The translations under genes and the position numbers were made by a program. Shown here piece by piece: positions 9,813-24,800 of a DNA stretch of 64,000 nucleotides. The notes under the pieces were generated by a model that was not told where the DNA came from, did no database searches, and saw only the letters and a list, made by a program, of their open reading frames with translations. Each line of letters opens with the position of its first letter. Within the stretch, counting starts at the first letter, position 1. Source of the stretch: Trichomonas tenax (Eukaryota; Parabasalia; Trichomonadida; Trichomonadidae); contig JALKBU010000028.1 of the NCBI GenBank assembly GCA_023091735.1, positions 62,001 to 126,000 on the forward strand, given 5' to 3'.

Positions 9813-12800
9813 TTAGAGCATTGTAATCTTGTCAATTGCTTTTGATAAATGCAATGAGACATCTTTAACCATGTTTTTGCCAAAGAACAGAGGCCTAAAT
9901 CTCGTTATCTCGGGATCTCTATTCTTCCAAAACAATTCTTCATCGCAGATATAATTAGCTCTAGCTTTCTCGTTTTTGTTGCCTTCTTGGTTATAAGAAT
10001 AACATAGATGATTAAAGCTACAGATAGCAGATGAAGTGAAAGCGCATAACATCATGTATACTTCGTGGTCTCTTAGCCATTCCAGTTCTCTATCGATCTT
10101 TGGAGCTTCTTGTTCATCAATAAGTATGGTTTCGTTATAATACTCGTCATCTTCTCCGAATCTGCTATGATATTTAGGTGAGTGTCCTCCATTGTCAGAG
10201 ATGAAGAAGATGATCTTCTTCGCATCCTCATTGAATGACAATGTTCTGTAATGTTTAAATGCGTCCACCCAATCCTCAGGTCCATCGCCAGCTCCACCAC
10301 GAGGCTTTGTTTGATGAATTTGATGGATGAGATTTTTATAATCATCATAGTTTACAAAATCGAAAACCTCGCTATGGTTATTGTCAACCGCTCTTTCACA
10401 CTTCTTCACATCACCTGGAGGTAAAGAACTATTATTTTGAGCGAGATCTCGACGAAGTTTTGACATTGCAAGATCACGGAAAGCAATTGCAGAAAGACGA
10501 ATATTGATAGCTGAAGATTTCTTGCTTTTGAAATGCTCAATAATTAATTTGATTAGTTCTTCAATAGAATTTCTGATATCTTGAGTAGACTCTGTTGCAT
10601 CAAATATGAATGTCAAATCGATATCCTTCTTAATTGTAAGCTCAATTGGAATTTCTTCTGGCATTTTTGGTATTGGGAATTTAGGAACACAAGAAGCACA
10701 TAGTTGGTCCATTGAAATCCTTTCTGACTCTGCTCTCCATCTATTAACAAGAACAACACCCATGTTTCTCAGAAGCCTGCCGACACCTTCCTCATTAAAC
10801 TCATGGAACAGTCTGGAAGCAGCACCGTCAATTATGATATCGCCCTCCTTTAAATTACGAGGAGCGACGTAGTAGCATCCTGATAAAATGCCGCGTGTAC
10901 TGAAGGAGAAAGGCTTGAAAGGTGCAATCTTGTTGCATACATCAGCATATGTTGGACAATCGGATATATTAACACCTGCAATTGAAACACCTTCGCTCAA
11001 ATCAGTGACGTTGTATGAATAGATTCTGTGTGTGTAAACTCCGATTTCCTCTTTGTCGCAGTCAATGAAACTGCATGGAACTTTGTTTCCAATGGCAACA
11101 CGTTTCAATGTATGTCCACGGCATGGATCAACTGCATTAAATAAGAAATTAAGTGGTTTTCTTTCCATGTTCTCATGCATTTCTGCTCCATCATACAGCT
11201 CAACATGCTTAAGATAATAATCCAGTTCAAATGTGAATCCCTGGTCAGCCCACCATGAAACACCACCACCTCTTCTTCTGAATTGCTCTACTGTCTCAAC
11301 AAAGTGATATGCATGCTGGAAGTCACTGAGTTGAGAAATTGTCTTTCCAAATTCATTCCATTGTGTGATGCAATCTTGTGGCTTCATTTTACCTCCTTCA
11401 GAACAGATGATCCAAACTTGGTGGAATTGGCCGGATGTTAATGCTGCTATTGCAGCGCGATAATTTTGAACAACTTGAATATTGAATCCAAGACCTTCTA
11501 TTGATTTGATGAAGCCTTTTTCAATCGTCTTATAACATACTGCTTTATTTTCTGTTTTTCGGCATTTGCAGTCGTACAGTTGGACAAGGAGGATGTTGAA
11601 TTTCCACTTCATATTTCTTCCGAGGTCCATGTAAATTTGATGTTCATCCTTTGGCTTATTATTATTGCTTTGATTATTACCTGCTCTGCTTGAGTAGTTC
11701 ATTGTTTGATTGACGTTCTCATAAAAGTCGGCTGTCATATCAGACATATGAATGCTATCAAGATGCTTTTGAATCTCTATGTAAATTGTTTCCGAGTTTT
11801 CGATTAATGCAGTGAGCTCATTATGATTTGGTTCGTATGCAATAAGAGGCGGTGTAATCTTATTTTGAGTGACAGATACTTCTTGATCGGAAGCAAGAAG
11901 TTCTGAAATAGCGAGTGGAGTGTTAAATGGATCTTTGGACCACACTGATTTGCTGAAAACTGAAGAAATATTTATTGGTGCAATTCCACATCCAACACCT
12001 ATCACTTCAGTCTTCATCATTGAAAACTCACATGCAATGGAATTAACTGAGTTGATATCATCAACTGAGAGTGTTCCATTTGTGAATACAAATAAAATCG
12101 ATCCTTGTTCTTGTTGTCTGCAACGAATATTGTATGCAGCAAGGAATGTTTGAGACAAATTGACTGTTCCGGCAGAATTACTGATTGTGTTGTAGATGCT
12201 TAAGATAACACTACTGTTTTCAGAAATAATATCTGATATCTTTGCATTGATGCAAATGGCGACGGGGCCTTCAGACGTTGCAGCTATAATAGTAATTGGC
12301 ATGTCAAGGGTTTGCAGCCTGAGAATTGTTGATATCACTGCAATTCTTGTGTGTCTAATGGAAAGGAAACCAGAGCAAGACTCTCCGCAATCAATAATGA
12401 TAAACATAGAATAATTCGAGATGTAGCCAGCATTCTTCTCCAAATATATGCGCTTATCTTGTGTGTTTGTAAGGATGTAGCGAATCAAGCCAGTTATAGA
12501 AAGACCATATCCTGATTCTGATGGTGTCGCTTGCGTTGGCTTGTTTGGAGAGAAGAATGAATTTAGATCAGACATTGGCTTCATCCTTTTTTCAAAGTTA
12601 TCTTTCTCAAATATTGATTTTTGAGTGTTTGTTGTTGATGGTATTATTGATGGCAAAAATTCATTGACATCTTGAATTTCGATTTCTGGCATCTTGCAAA
12701 TACTCGTTGTATGATTATTGTTAATACTGAAAAAGCGTTCATCAGATTCAGAACCATCCTCATATATCCTATCGAAGTTAAGAGGAATTCTTGTTATTTG

Positions 12801-15800
12801 CATATTTGGAATTTCTTTGCCGAGGTGTAAAATAACTCTCTGGTTAGATAAGTCAGGATTTTGACCTTTGGCGAGTCCTTGGAAGAAAGCATCAATGTGA
12901 CTATCATCAAAATTATCGATAGTTGTAAAGAAGGCTGAAATATTTGAGTGAGCTTTTCTGATTGAATTATAGTGAGAAATCAACTTTGATTTGGCCTCGT
13001 CTGGAGTCGTGATGATAAATGAAAGCTTGCTGATTGTCGCTCTATCCCAGCCATTCCAAATCTTTGGCGCTGTGTTTATTAGAACACCATCGGAGAAAAC
13101 AAAGAAGCTGAAGCTGTTGAATGGAGAATGGCATTTATCAACAATTTCTCGAATTGAAACAATTGGCTCTGATATGTGACGTGCAGTCTTGAAAGCTTCC
13201 AATGCCATTTGAAGATGCTTCGGAGTTAATGGTTCATTGATATCTTTGATTTCGAAATACTTGAAGACATAATCGGCAAAAACTGCAAGCTTTGTCGGTA
13301 TTTGAAGCTGAGAGAGAGCAATTGAGAAAGCACAGAATAGAAGGAGATTTTGAGCTTTGACGTTCGGATCAGATAAACTGTTAATATCAAGGAGCAAAAC
13401 AGCCTCTGTTGGAATGATTGATTGATCTTCTTTTTGATTTCTTGCATAGTCGATAATCTTTGCGGCAATTGGGATTGCATAATTAATGAATGTCCTTACT
13501 GGGAGGTCAAACTCCTTATCTGAAGCCTTGATGTTAAAGTTTTTGACGCACTTACTAAAGCTCATATCACTTGGGACGTTATATTGAGTATTATGATGCT
13601 CAATTAGCATCATGTTGTCTAACAATGCCTTGTATATATCGGATGGTTGCGCAAGTTGAGTTCCTGCGCCTTGACCACGATTTGATCCTCCTTTCTTCTG
13701 TGTAGGAATCTTAGTTGCTCTATTACCATGACCAAGAGTTGCATTTTCTTCTTGTGGCTTAGGTTTCTGTTTGTCAGAGTTTGATTTGGGTCTGAATTGC
13801 AATGACGTAATTTTCTGACTTTGGAATTGAAGATCACACGGAGCTTTCTGATTAAGAACTTTCCATTCTCTCTGGAATTCGGTTACATTTGGAATAGGCT
13901 GTTCTGATTTCTTAATATCAATAATGATTTCTCCCGAGCATCTCTTCATCTCATCGCCAACATTTGTTCCGGAATCGACTAAAAGACTAATAAGAGATTT
14001 GAAGGAGCTGTTGAATTCTTCAAGGACAGAAATGAATGGTGTGTATTTGAGAACTTTCTCATCAGATGACCATTTATAGAATGAATATAGAATGTTGAGT
14101 TCCTTTTTGGCATCCGAGGATGGAAAATCGGACTGATAATTTGTGAACATTGACATTGACAAGATGAACTTTTTGACACGGGTGACAAGTCTGTGAATTG
14201 TATCATAAAAATCTTTGGCAGTTTGGAGAGTCTTCCATCCTGGCACAGTCGTCTCGAATTTTTCATCAATTGGCTTCATTTGAACATCAAGACTTGGCTG
14301 GATTATTCCATTGAGAATCTTTTGTTCCTCGGTATCTTTTTCTGAGTATGTCATAAGTTCTGATCTGCAAACTATTTCGCCCTCAACTAGCTGATATCTC
14401 ATTGCAACAACAGGTCGACCATCATTACTTTTTGTCCTTGATTTCGATTCATCAATAATAATTTTGCAGGCTTCTTTAATCTTATTAGAAGCATCTGGTT
14501 CCGGATGCCTCATCTTCTTGCATTCCTCGAAAAGAGTTTGGAATTGTAATGTTTCACTTCTATATGTCTGATAGTCGTTCATCGCAATTTCTTCATACCT
14601 TTGTTTGAACATGTTTCGAGTGAACTGATAAACTTCCAGAGATCTATCACTAATTCTTGGATAATTTTTGATTTTATTGTGTAAAGTGCTAATTTCTTCA
14701 GCACTTGCATAACGTGCCATTGCAGGAATGAATTCTTTTAATGATTTTTCATTGTAGGTTTTAATTACTTCGATCTTTTCTAATAATTTTTCGAGAGGGA
14801 TTAATGGCCACCAGCAGTCACTCTTAGAGGATATATAACCAATGATGCAGTCTTGTAAGAAACCTGGAGAGTTTTCAATGGAAATAGCATCGTCAATTCG
14901 ATTAATACCCAAATTTTTGATGTTAAATGCAGTAAACTTTTCTCTTCTGACTGGCAAATAGAAACCATTAACCAATTCAATCTGAGGAGTTTTAGGATTA
15001 AATATGATATAACCATAATAACTAAACGCTGCTTGGAGATTAATATCAATTTTGGGATTAGGAATTGGAGTAACCTTGCCTCCATCAAAGTAATTACGAT
15101 AATTATCATAATTGGTTTTAAGTTGAAGAGATTTTTCCAAAGTGAATTGCGAAGATGAAATTTTCAGCGTGAGATTGTACATCTTGTCTTTAATATAATT
15201 AACAATTCTCATGGAGAATGGGATTACTATCGTTGGAAGAGTTGATTCATGGATTTTTGGAATTTGATAGTCTAAATCAACACCACTAGATGCAATTAAA
15301 GAAATGTTGATTTTTTCTGGAAACGCTAAAGGAAGTACAATTAAAACCTTATAGTCTGTCTTTAAGTTTCCGATACCAAGATCTTTTAGTTCCGGATGAT
15401 AATCTGTATATTTTGGATCCCAGAAATATATGTACACAGGACGAGATATTTGCTCGTTTGGTGATTCAATGATAATTGGCTTTTGTTGTGAACTGTAAAC
15501 TTCAACATTAATATTGTTAAGGAATTTGACTGCGGCTTTGTTCATATTTTGTGATGGATATTTAATAATCCTGTTATCAATTGATTCAGGTGGGAATGAG
15601 CATGTAGAGTTATTGTTATGGAAAAGAATAGCTTGCTTTGGAACACTAATACCAGGAATGGATGTGTTGATATGAATTGGCTCATCCATGAAAATATTAT
15701 TATTAATTTTAATCAACGAATCAGGTTTCACGAAATTGTTGCCCTTAGATTCTAAAAAGATGATTGGATCCTGGAAACTAACAGAAACGGAATATGGAAT

Positions 15801-18800
15801 ATGGGCTCCTTTGTTGATGCAGAATGTTCCTGTGAATCTGTAATCTTCTAAAATTCCATCAATGGAGAATGAAAGAACGACTTTGTTCGGTAACTTGGAA
15901 TATGTTGGCTTGCGATCTTTAGCTGAAGATGGATAAAAGTCAAAACCAACAACAGAAGAATCACCAAAACAGTAAATAACAATTTCAATTGGCGTTGTTT
16001 GAATTCCACGGAGAATACCTGAAACTGATGCAGTTAATTTGTTGAATGTTGGGATAGCATTTTTTCCGTCAATGTTGATAGCCGCCATTCTGAATTTGTT
16101 CTGAGTGTTGTCAAAGCTGACATCAATATTACTTGTATTTATCGCTTTGAAATCGGTATAATGTGACTCGATCAGGTTGCTTGAAACGGGCGCAGGTACA
16201 TTGATTGCTTTTTCCCTAGTTTCCTGTAAGAGATCATATGTTTTATCATGGGTGGAAATGACTGCCTCCAATTCTTGAATCTGAGCGAGAGAGTTTGAAG
16301 GTTCACTATTATTACTTCCACGATAATGAGGCTTCATGAATTGGCTGAATATGTCTGAAAGTTTATTGTTAATATCAGCCGTAATTGCTTGTTCAAGATC
16401 TTGGAAAGTTTTATCATTTTGGCCAAAAACGACTTGTGCCTCATATGATACAGATTCCTTGAGATTCTGTGGATTCTTGAGATATTCTTCTTTGAAAGGG
16501 TTGAGTGAGTTCTTGACATCATTGAAATTGGCGGATGAAATTTTGGAGGAAATTTCTGGGCTGAGATATAATGAAAACAGCTGAATTTTAGCTGTTGTTG
16601 TTATATCTTCTGGATTGATGGTCTCTGGGAGTTTCATGATCGTGTCAACATTCTTGTTTAACACATATGTGCAATTGTGAGATTTGTCTTTGTTTTCAAA
16701 TATAATTGTTGCTTTTGTAGAAACTTTTTGTATATATATGAAGTTGGTCTTCTTTCCATATTCAAATAACGGATTGCCATATTGATCATTAACCTCTTTA
16801 GTAATGAACGTGTAGAACTGCTTGCAATTATCAATCTTCTCAAGAACGAAATCTTTATCATCCCAGCTGAAAATATGAGGCTTGAGGAAGTTCAATAAAT
16901 TTTCCGAATACTTGGTATACAGAGACATGAGATCGTCTTCTTTATTACCTGAATGTCGACTGTAAAGATCTTTGAAGATCCTATAATCTTCTTGAGCGGC
17001 ATTTTTGATTTTTTGCAAATTTTCATCAATGAGTTTGTTAAGTTCAGTCAAGCTTCTCGTCTGCTTGGTTAAATTAGCTTTAATGGTGTTCCTTTCTTCG
17101 ATCATTGTAGGTTGCAAATAATTTTGGACGAAATACTTAACTGGATCTATGATGCAGTCTTGGTTTCGATCATTAATGAATTTAGACCACTTATCCTTGT
17201 CAAGGTAATCAAGTTTCTCCTCAAATAAATATAATAAATACTTTCCTATATATTTTCGCGTGGCTTGAATATATTTTTTGTCAGTTGAAAAAGAGGCAAT
17301 TTGAATTATAGAATCATGGAGTATTGAAGTGTACATATTTTCGAGATAAAATGGAACATCTTGAAGAGATAATGCAAGGATGATGTATTTTTCAACTATT
17401 GATTTCTTCATTATAATTTGTTGAATAGCTTCTTCGATCTGTGATTTCATATCACTGTCAATAGGTGTCTTTGATTCGAATTTGATGAGTTTGGTTGATG
17501 AAAGCAATCTGACGATGAAAACTCCATAGCTTAATGAGTCTGCTATATCATTTTGGCCAATGATTGTTGATAAATTCTCAACCTTGATAAAAAGCAATCC
17601 TTCAGCGGGTGCTTTGTTGATAAAAGACAACTCATTTCCACTAAACTTCATCATGTCAGATGTTTCTAATTTAGTAGAAGGAACAGAAGCTGTGAGGTAT
17701 TGGAAAACTTTCAATTCACTTGGTCCGATAAAATCTTTTTGCTTGTCAACAATGGCCTTCATATCAGGAATCTTAACAAATGGAGTCTTAAAGTATTCTC
17801 TAAACTGCGGGAATAGATACTTAATGAAATATTCAAATATAATTTCTGTTTGGTAAAATGGAATCTGTATCTCAAGATCTGCATTAACTGAATTCTTGTT
17901 TTGATTGATGAATTGTATCCATGCATCGTTGATGACTTTAGATTTGTTGTAATAAGAATTCAATTTCGTAATTAAATTATCAATGTTGAGAAGTTCAATA
18001 TTTGCTTTTCTCATATCATCTATATATCGAATTGATATATCCTTAGATAATTTGGCATTAACATCAGATGGAGGCTCAAATATATTTTCAACAAATTTTG
18101 GAGGAATTGCAGAAACATCATAGTTTCTGTCATTGAGGCAAGATAGACACCAGAAACAAATTCTCCAATTCGTCAAGTTTGTTAGATAATAGTAATCCAA
18201 TGAAAAATCTAGAAGAACTTGGAACCAATCTGGAATGTCATGATTTGATTCATCAGGTTTGAAATCAATTGGTATGTCAAGTTTATTGATCGATGGATGA
18301 AGAACTTGTCTAATGATTGTTGCTTGAATATGATGTGGAGGAATCCATTTCGAACGCTTGAATAAAGCATCAATGTTGTCAACTTGGGGATTACCGTGTT
18401 TCATCTTTTCCCATTCCTTTTCATCTTTGTTACGGATTTGAAGATCATTTAATTTGTCTCTGCACATTTCAATGAAGTTCAGGATATTAGAAATAATATT
18501 CCGATGATCAAATTTGATATGGATTACTTCGCTTAACTGAGCTGGATCCATATTCTCGACAACAGCTTCATAGCTGAGATTTGATTGTTTAGAACGAGAG
18601 AAAATTGTTTGGATGACCTTCAGATATTCATTCAAACCTGATGTTGAGTCCCATTTAAGATTCTGATAGCAATTGATATAAGATTCGAAAATATCTGCAT
18701 AAATCTGAGGAAAATGAATCACAACTGATTGAATGTTTGGAATTATTGAGTAAATGAAAGGAGAAGATAGCAGTTCTGAAACAAATGCCTCGGAGTAATA

Positions 18801-21800
18801 ACGCTCATTAACTAGTTTTTGTTCATCGATTACAAATGATGGCAATGCTGTGTTACGTGAACGACTTGCAACAAGTGTTACATAATCATATGCTGCGCAT
18901 ATTGTCTTTAATTTTTCTGAGTTGTCTTTAGGATTAATGAAGTTACCATCACCAATATTGCTTAAGATGGAATCGGGAAGAGACTTCAACTGCTTCATGA
19001 TTTCTAAAAATTGCTTCAGAAGAACCAAACCGGCAACCCACTTGAATCTGCTAATTTCATCATTAATATCATTTTGGTGAATGGAGATGATTTTCTTAAG
19101 TGTTTCTTTTTCGAAAACTTCGGATAATTTGATGATGTCTGCAAAATTGGATCTATTTAAGAATCTAAACACATCGTAGAAGTTTTCGCGCTGGAATATT
19201 GCTTCTTCAACACTAATGAGTAAATTGTCGAATTTAATGTGTGATTTTCTTGCGATTGCTTTCAGCTTTTCAATAATCTTTGAATCTGGATTACCACAAA
19301 ATGCGCCAGTGCATTGTTCATATTCTTTTTGGTAATCTTCTGGATGATCAATAATTCTGATGTCTGGATGATAAATGAGAATCAAAGTATCAATAATTGA
19401 TTTCGAAGGAATTATATTTGATACATCCGCTGATGCTTGGATATTCTTAAGAGCTTTGCAAAAACGAATTAATGTTCTTCCAGTTAATTCATATTTGTTC
19501 TCCTCTTTGAACTCATCAGATGCTTTGAGAGATGAATGTTGTGTGGCCAAGCGTGTTGCAATTGAATAACGATCAACAATATTTTCATCTGAAAGGCCGA
19601 ATTTAGTATCTGGTATATTAAAGAGTGAAACCAATGATGATGACTCAATTGATTCATCAATTGGGTTCATATGAACAACAGCACACCTGGAAAGAATTGA
19701 TGATGATAAAACTGTCTTCTTGTGTGTTCCAATGTTGTTGTATGTTAAGATAATCCTGAAATCATGATGAATTTGTTCTTCAGATGATGTTGGATGAGAT
19801 GAAAACACAGTTCCTTCGCCAACCTCGAATAAGTTTAATGAAGGCCTGTGATCAAGCAATGTGACAATTCTCTCCATGATATATCCTGGGCATGACTCAA
19901 CTCCATCAAGAAGAACCCAGTCGCCGTTTCTCATTGATGATATTAAGGCAGACTCTTGGAATTCGAGATTATTAATGATCTTGCATGCAAAGTCGATTAA
20001 ATTGATGGTTTCTGTTCCAATTTGTTTCTTTGCATCATCTTCTGAATGTTGCTGAAGAATTGCCTCGAATTGGACTCTCAAATTCATTAAATCTTGGATT
20101 TTAACGCCATTCTCAAGCTGAATGATGCCTATCAACTTTGAAAACTCCTCATCTTCATTGAGCTTGTCTTTGATTGGTTGCAAGTTACTTGGGTTTACAT
20201 ACTCTGATGGCTTGTAAGATCCAATAATGGTTGAAATTGATGTATCAGCATTTAATTGAATGACATTGATATTCTTATTGACTGCTCTGGCAAACTTGTT
20301 AATTGTATATGTCTTACCTGATGAAGTACCACCAAAAACGACAAGTGGGAAACGCTTTTCGCAAATTACAGATAACACAAGGAAAAGCTTTTGTTCGCTT
20401 GGTGTAAGCGTTAATAGAGTATTTTCCATATTTTCCTTTTCATTGTCGTTTTCATAGCACTGAATGGTTCTTTCGCCGATCTTCAATATTCGTCCATTAT
20501 TTTCAAGGTTGATATCAATGGATTGCCAGTCAGATGATCTGCTGAAAGAACTGATATTGCCACAGCAGATATCGTAAAGTAGATCATTGTGAGATGAGCC
20601 AAATGATTCTTGCAACTTTGAGAACATGTAGCATGAGCGAGGATTCATTTGAATTGTTATTCCTTTGTTTTTCATATAATCAAAATATTTATGGAAATTG
20701 GTTATGATCTTTTCAACATCTGCATGATTGTTAATCTTCTTCATTAACATCGAATCACAAATTTTATCAAATTCAAATTTGGTGAGTTGATTATTCTTCA
20801 AAAACAGTGAATTCTTCTTAATGGCCTGTGGAACTGAAGAAGAAGCGAGACCAATGATATTGTACTTACCCTTTGGTACATATTCACCACTGGTCTTCAT
20901 AACATTGACATTAGCAGAAGGATCGAATATAGCTGATAAGCTATCGATTAATGATGGTGAGGCAAGATCAATACTATCGATGATAATGAGAGAATTCTTG
21001 GATCCTGTCAATGCTTCGAACAGTTCTGTTGGGATGTAATCAAAAGTCTTGTTACCATTCTTGTCTGTCTGGATTCCATTCTTGCCAAACAAATCTTCAA
21101 TTGTTGTAGATCTTGATAGTTGAATGTGGACGATATTATGAAAATTATCTATGCACTTTGTAACATAATCAACTGCTGCAGATTTGCCACAGCCATTTGG
21201 ACCTTCAATGATAATTGGAAGCGACAAGCAAAGCGCTGCAAAAATTCGATCAATCATGATTTGCATTGATTTGGTGAAAACAAGCTTTGTTGGAGGTAAA
21301 GTACTGGAGCCGGCTTTCATCGTAATAAATTCGCCGCTTAACTTTGAAATGAGATAATTGTCGCTTGTGATACTGAGAGGATTTTCTATACTGTTGTCTG
21401 AAAGAACATTTGAATTCGATAACAAACGAATAGCATTGTATGTGATGTCATCAGTGTTGCTGCTATCAATTGTGAAATTGTTTGCATTCAAAAGAGCTTT
21501 GATAGTCTTTTGGATTGTAGAAATTTTGTTGTATGTTACAAAATCAAGCCAATTTCTATCGAAGTAGTCTGTTTCGGCAAAACATTTTTCGATTGACTCC
21601 ATTAGATTTCTAGGGAATATACTATTTATCTCATCTTCGGAATATTTGCGAACATGAATGAGATTGAATCTTGAACGCATAGCCTCCGAAATCCGATTAA
21701 AGTCTGACTGATTGCACAATGCAATAATCCTGAAATTAGGATTCTCTCTTGCATTGAACTTAATGATCTTTTGATTTGGAGGAGTGATTGTGTTTGTATA

Positions 21801-24800
21801 ATCTTCCGTTAAAGTAAGCTCTGGTTCCAATGAAATAAGTTCATTGAATCGCTCAATAACAGAAATTTGTGGTTTAGCAAAATTCTTCAAGATGATTGGA
21901 TTTTGATTCAATATCTGATTTGTGATCAAACCTGGTTTGAAAGTTGTTGTATAGCCCTTGAAAACAGATTGATTATCTCCTGTATCAACTCCTTCTTGAA
22001 TGGATTTCTCAATATGTTCGATGATCGGAATTGGGAACTGCTTAGCAGTAGTATTGGATGGATAATTTGTCTTGAAGAAACTAATCAACTGTGAAGTAAA
22101 CTTCTTGAGGGTTTCAAGATTTTCTGCATTTCTCTTGAAACTCCTCTTGAAGTCTCTAAAATGAGCGAATATTGATGGATTTGGACTGGATATCATATGG
22201 AGTAAATCAAGAAGGAATTTATCCAATGTATCTTGATGAATGAATGACACTTGACCGATCAAAGAAGATGTTGTTGTTTCGCGATTGAGACTGACTGGAT
22301 TTGCGTTCTTGCTGATGCTTTTTGCTAAGAATGACTTAAATGAAGATTCGCCAATAATAAGGATTGGTTCATCTCTTGGAATTAGACTTGCGTAGAATAG
22401 AGCATTCCAATATGCTGAAACTTTATTTGAAACCTTGGAAGTTGGATCAATAGATTTGACATTAATATCACCTTTTTTAATAAATGCTCCATTAGAAATA
22501 GGATATGCATTTTCTGTGAGGAATCTAAGCATACAATCTCTATCCACTTGACCAAAAGATGCTGTAATAACTTCGCAAATATGATTGATATTTTGATGCG
22601 TTGGCTCGCATGTTCCAAAAATCATGAAGGCTGCATGAACCCATGGTAAATCTCCTTTGCCGTTAATTTTCACTGATTCATCATCTTTAGCTTTACGATA
22701 GCGGATGAAAAATCGACGAACTTCTCGAAAAGTCCAAGGACGGATCTGGAAATCATGTTCTTCTTTGAATCTTCTGTGTAGAGTTAAAACAAGTTTAGCA
22801 ACATCATTGGATATAGCTCTATTTTGTGTTTCATCAGCAATTTGGCGAATAATTCCGTTAATAGAGCCTATTGGGAACGGATATTCTAAAGTAACAACAC
22901 GCTTGAGAAGATTTGATGGTAGCATCTTACGTCCAAACATAGAAGTATCATTCTGGCAGGCGATGAAGAAATAGTTCTGATGTACAACTGTAGTTTCCTG
23001 AACAAGAGGAAGTTCAACTTGTTCGCCAGGCTTTTGCTCAAGTGCAACGATTAAAGACTGGAGGAGCGTTGTGGAAGCAAGATTGGCTTCATCGGCAATG
23101 AAAAATCCGCCATTTTTGATTGCCCTTAAAAGATGTCCTTTTGTTGTATCAGCCAATCCGTTTTTGATTGTGATGTTACCAAAAAGATCTGAAAGTTTGG
23201 TTTCGCCGTTGAATGAAACTTTGTATGGAACGAAATCCAGAGCTTGTGCAAGTGCAACTGCGGAAGTTGTCTTTCCAAGACCTGTTCCACTCTGAAGAAT
23301 AATGTGCTGTCCAATATCATGCATCATCATAATTACTGAAACAATGTTTTCAAGTTCAGGTGAATCATGGAAGTAGAACTTTTCGGTGGACTTTGGCATG
23401 GAACGAATAAACTCATTGCGAATGGATACACTAAGCTGTGGTGTAGATTTGTTGATATATGTGTCCTTGAGAGCCTTGTAGAGGATTTGAATCTCGTTTG
23501 CAAAGTTAGGATGCTTCATAACCAACGTCTTCAAGCCTTTGACAATTTTGGAGACTGTTGAAATTGTCATATTGTTGACTTCTCTTGAAAGGTCATTGAA
23601 AAGACTCGCAGATATGTTTGAACCACTAAGTAATGTAGAGATAAGTTCCATAACATTTTCTGTGTTAATTTGGGAGTCAATTTCGACGACAGTGAATCTG
23701 TTGATAAGAGCTGGTGAGAGATTCTTAAGTTGATCCCGAGAAACAGTTGCAATCACCTTGAATCCTGGTTCAAAATCGATTTCTGAGTCTTCATAGCGTT
23801 CATTGACTTTGAATGAAGCATTAATTGAATTATCTTTCTTTTTAACAAGGACATTAGAATAAGCATCGAGAACAGGATTGAGGCGCTCAATGACTTGAGG
23901 TGTTGCGCACTCAATTTGATCAAGAATGATGCACTGTCCTTTTGTTGCCGCACGGATAATTGGACCATCGATCCATTTGATCAAACTTTGTGTATTTTCG
24001 ATTTTGGCTGGAATGTAGTTACCAATTAAGTCTGCTATTGTCATGTCTGGGTAACAGACCATGAAAAGTGAAGAGTTGCAAAAAGATTTTGCGGACCATT
24101 TTGCAATCTGTGTTTTTCCTGATCCGCTTGGTCCAATAATGAGAATTGGTTGATCCTTTTCTAAGAAATACTGAATCCTGTTGACAGCATTGAGAAGTGT
24201 TCGATTAAACCAACAATTATGAATATCTTTCTCTCTGAAAAGATTTGAAACATCTAATTGTGGAATATCAGCAATATTAATTCCATTTTTGGTCATTTTC
24301 TGTCTAACTGTCTCATGATTTTCAATTCCTGCAATAGATGTAAAGTAAAAGTCAATAGATTTGGCGATATCACTCTCATCTGTTGCCGAAATTAGCGCTG
24401 TTTTGAGATTTCTAATCGTAAATTCGTAGTTTAAATCAATTTCTGAGTTAATATCATAATATGTGCTCAAAATATTATCAAGATACTTGTCGGAGATTCG
24501 ATTATTGCATCTGATACAGATCTCCTTAAGTTCATCGATCGTAAAGTTCTCAAATTTGATGATTTGGAAGTGAGAATAAAGTTTTGAAGAAAAAATATTA
24601 CGTTTTGATTCGAAACCAGAACTTGCTTCGTTCTGAGTTGCAATAAGTTTGAAGTCTTTGTGCATTGGGATTGGTTTGTTTCCCAACTTCGGATCGTCAA
24701 CAAGTAATTCTTCCAAATCTAAAGAAGCTTCAATGCATTGTAAGACATCTTCATGGGCTAAGTTGAATTCATCCAAAATGAGTGGATATCCTTCCTTGAA

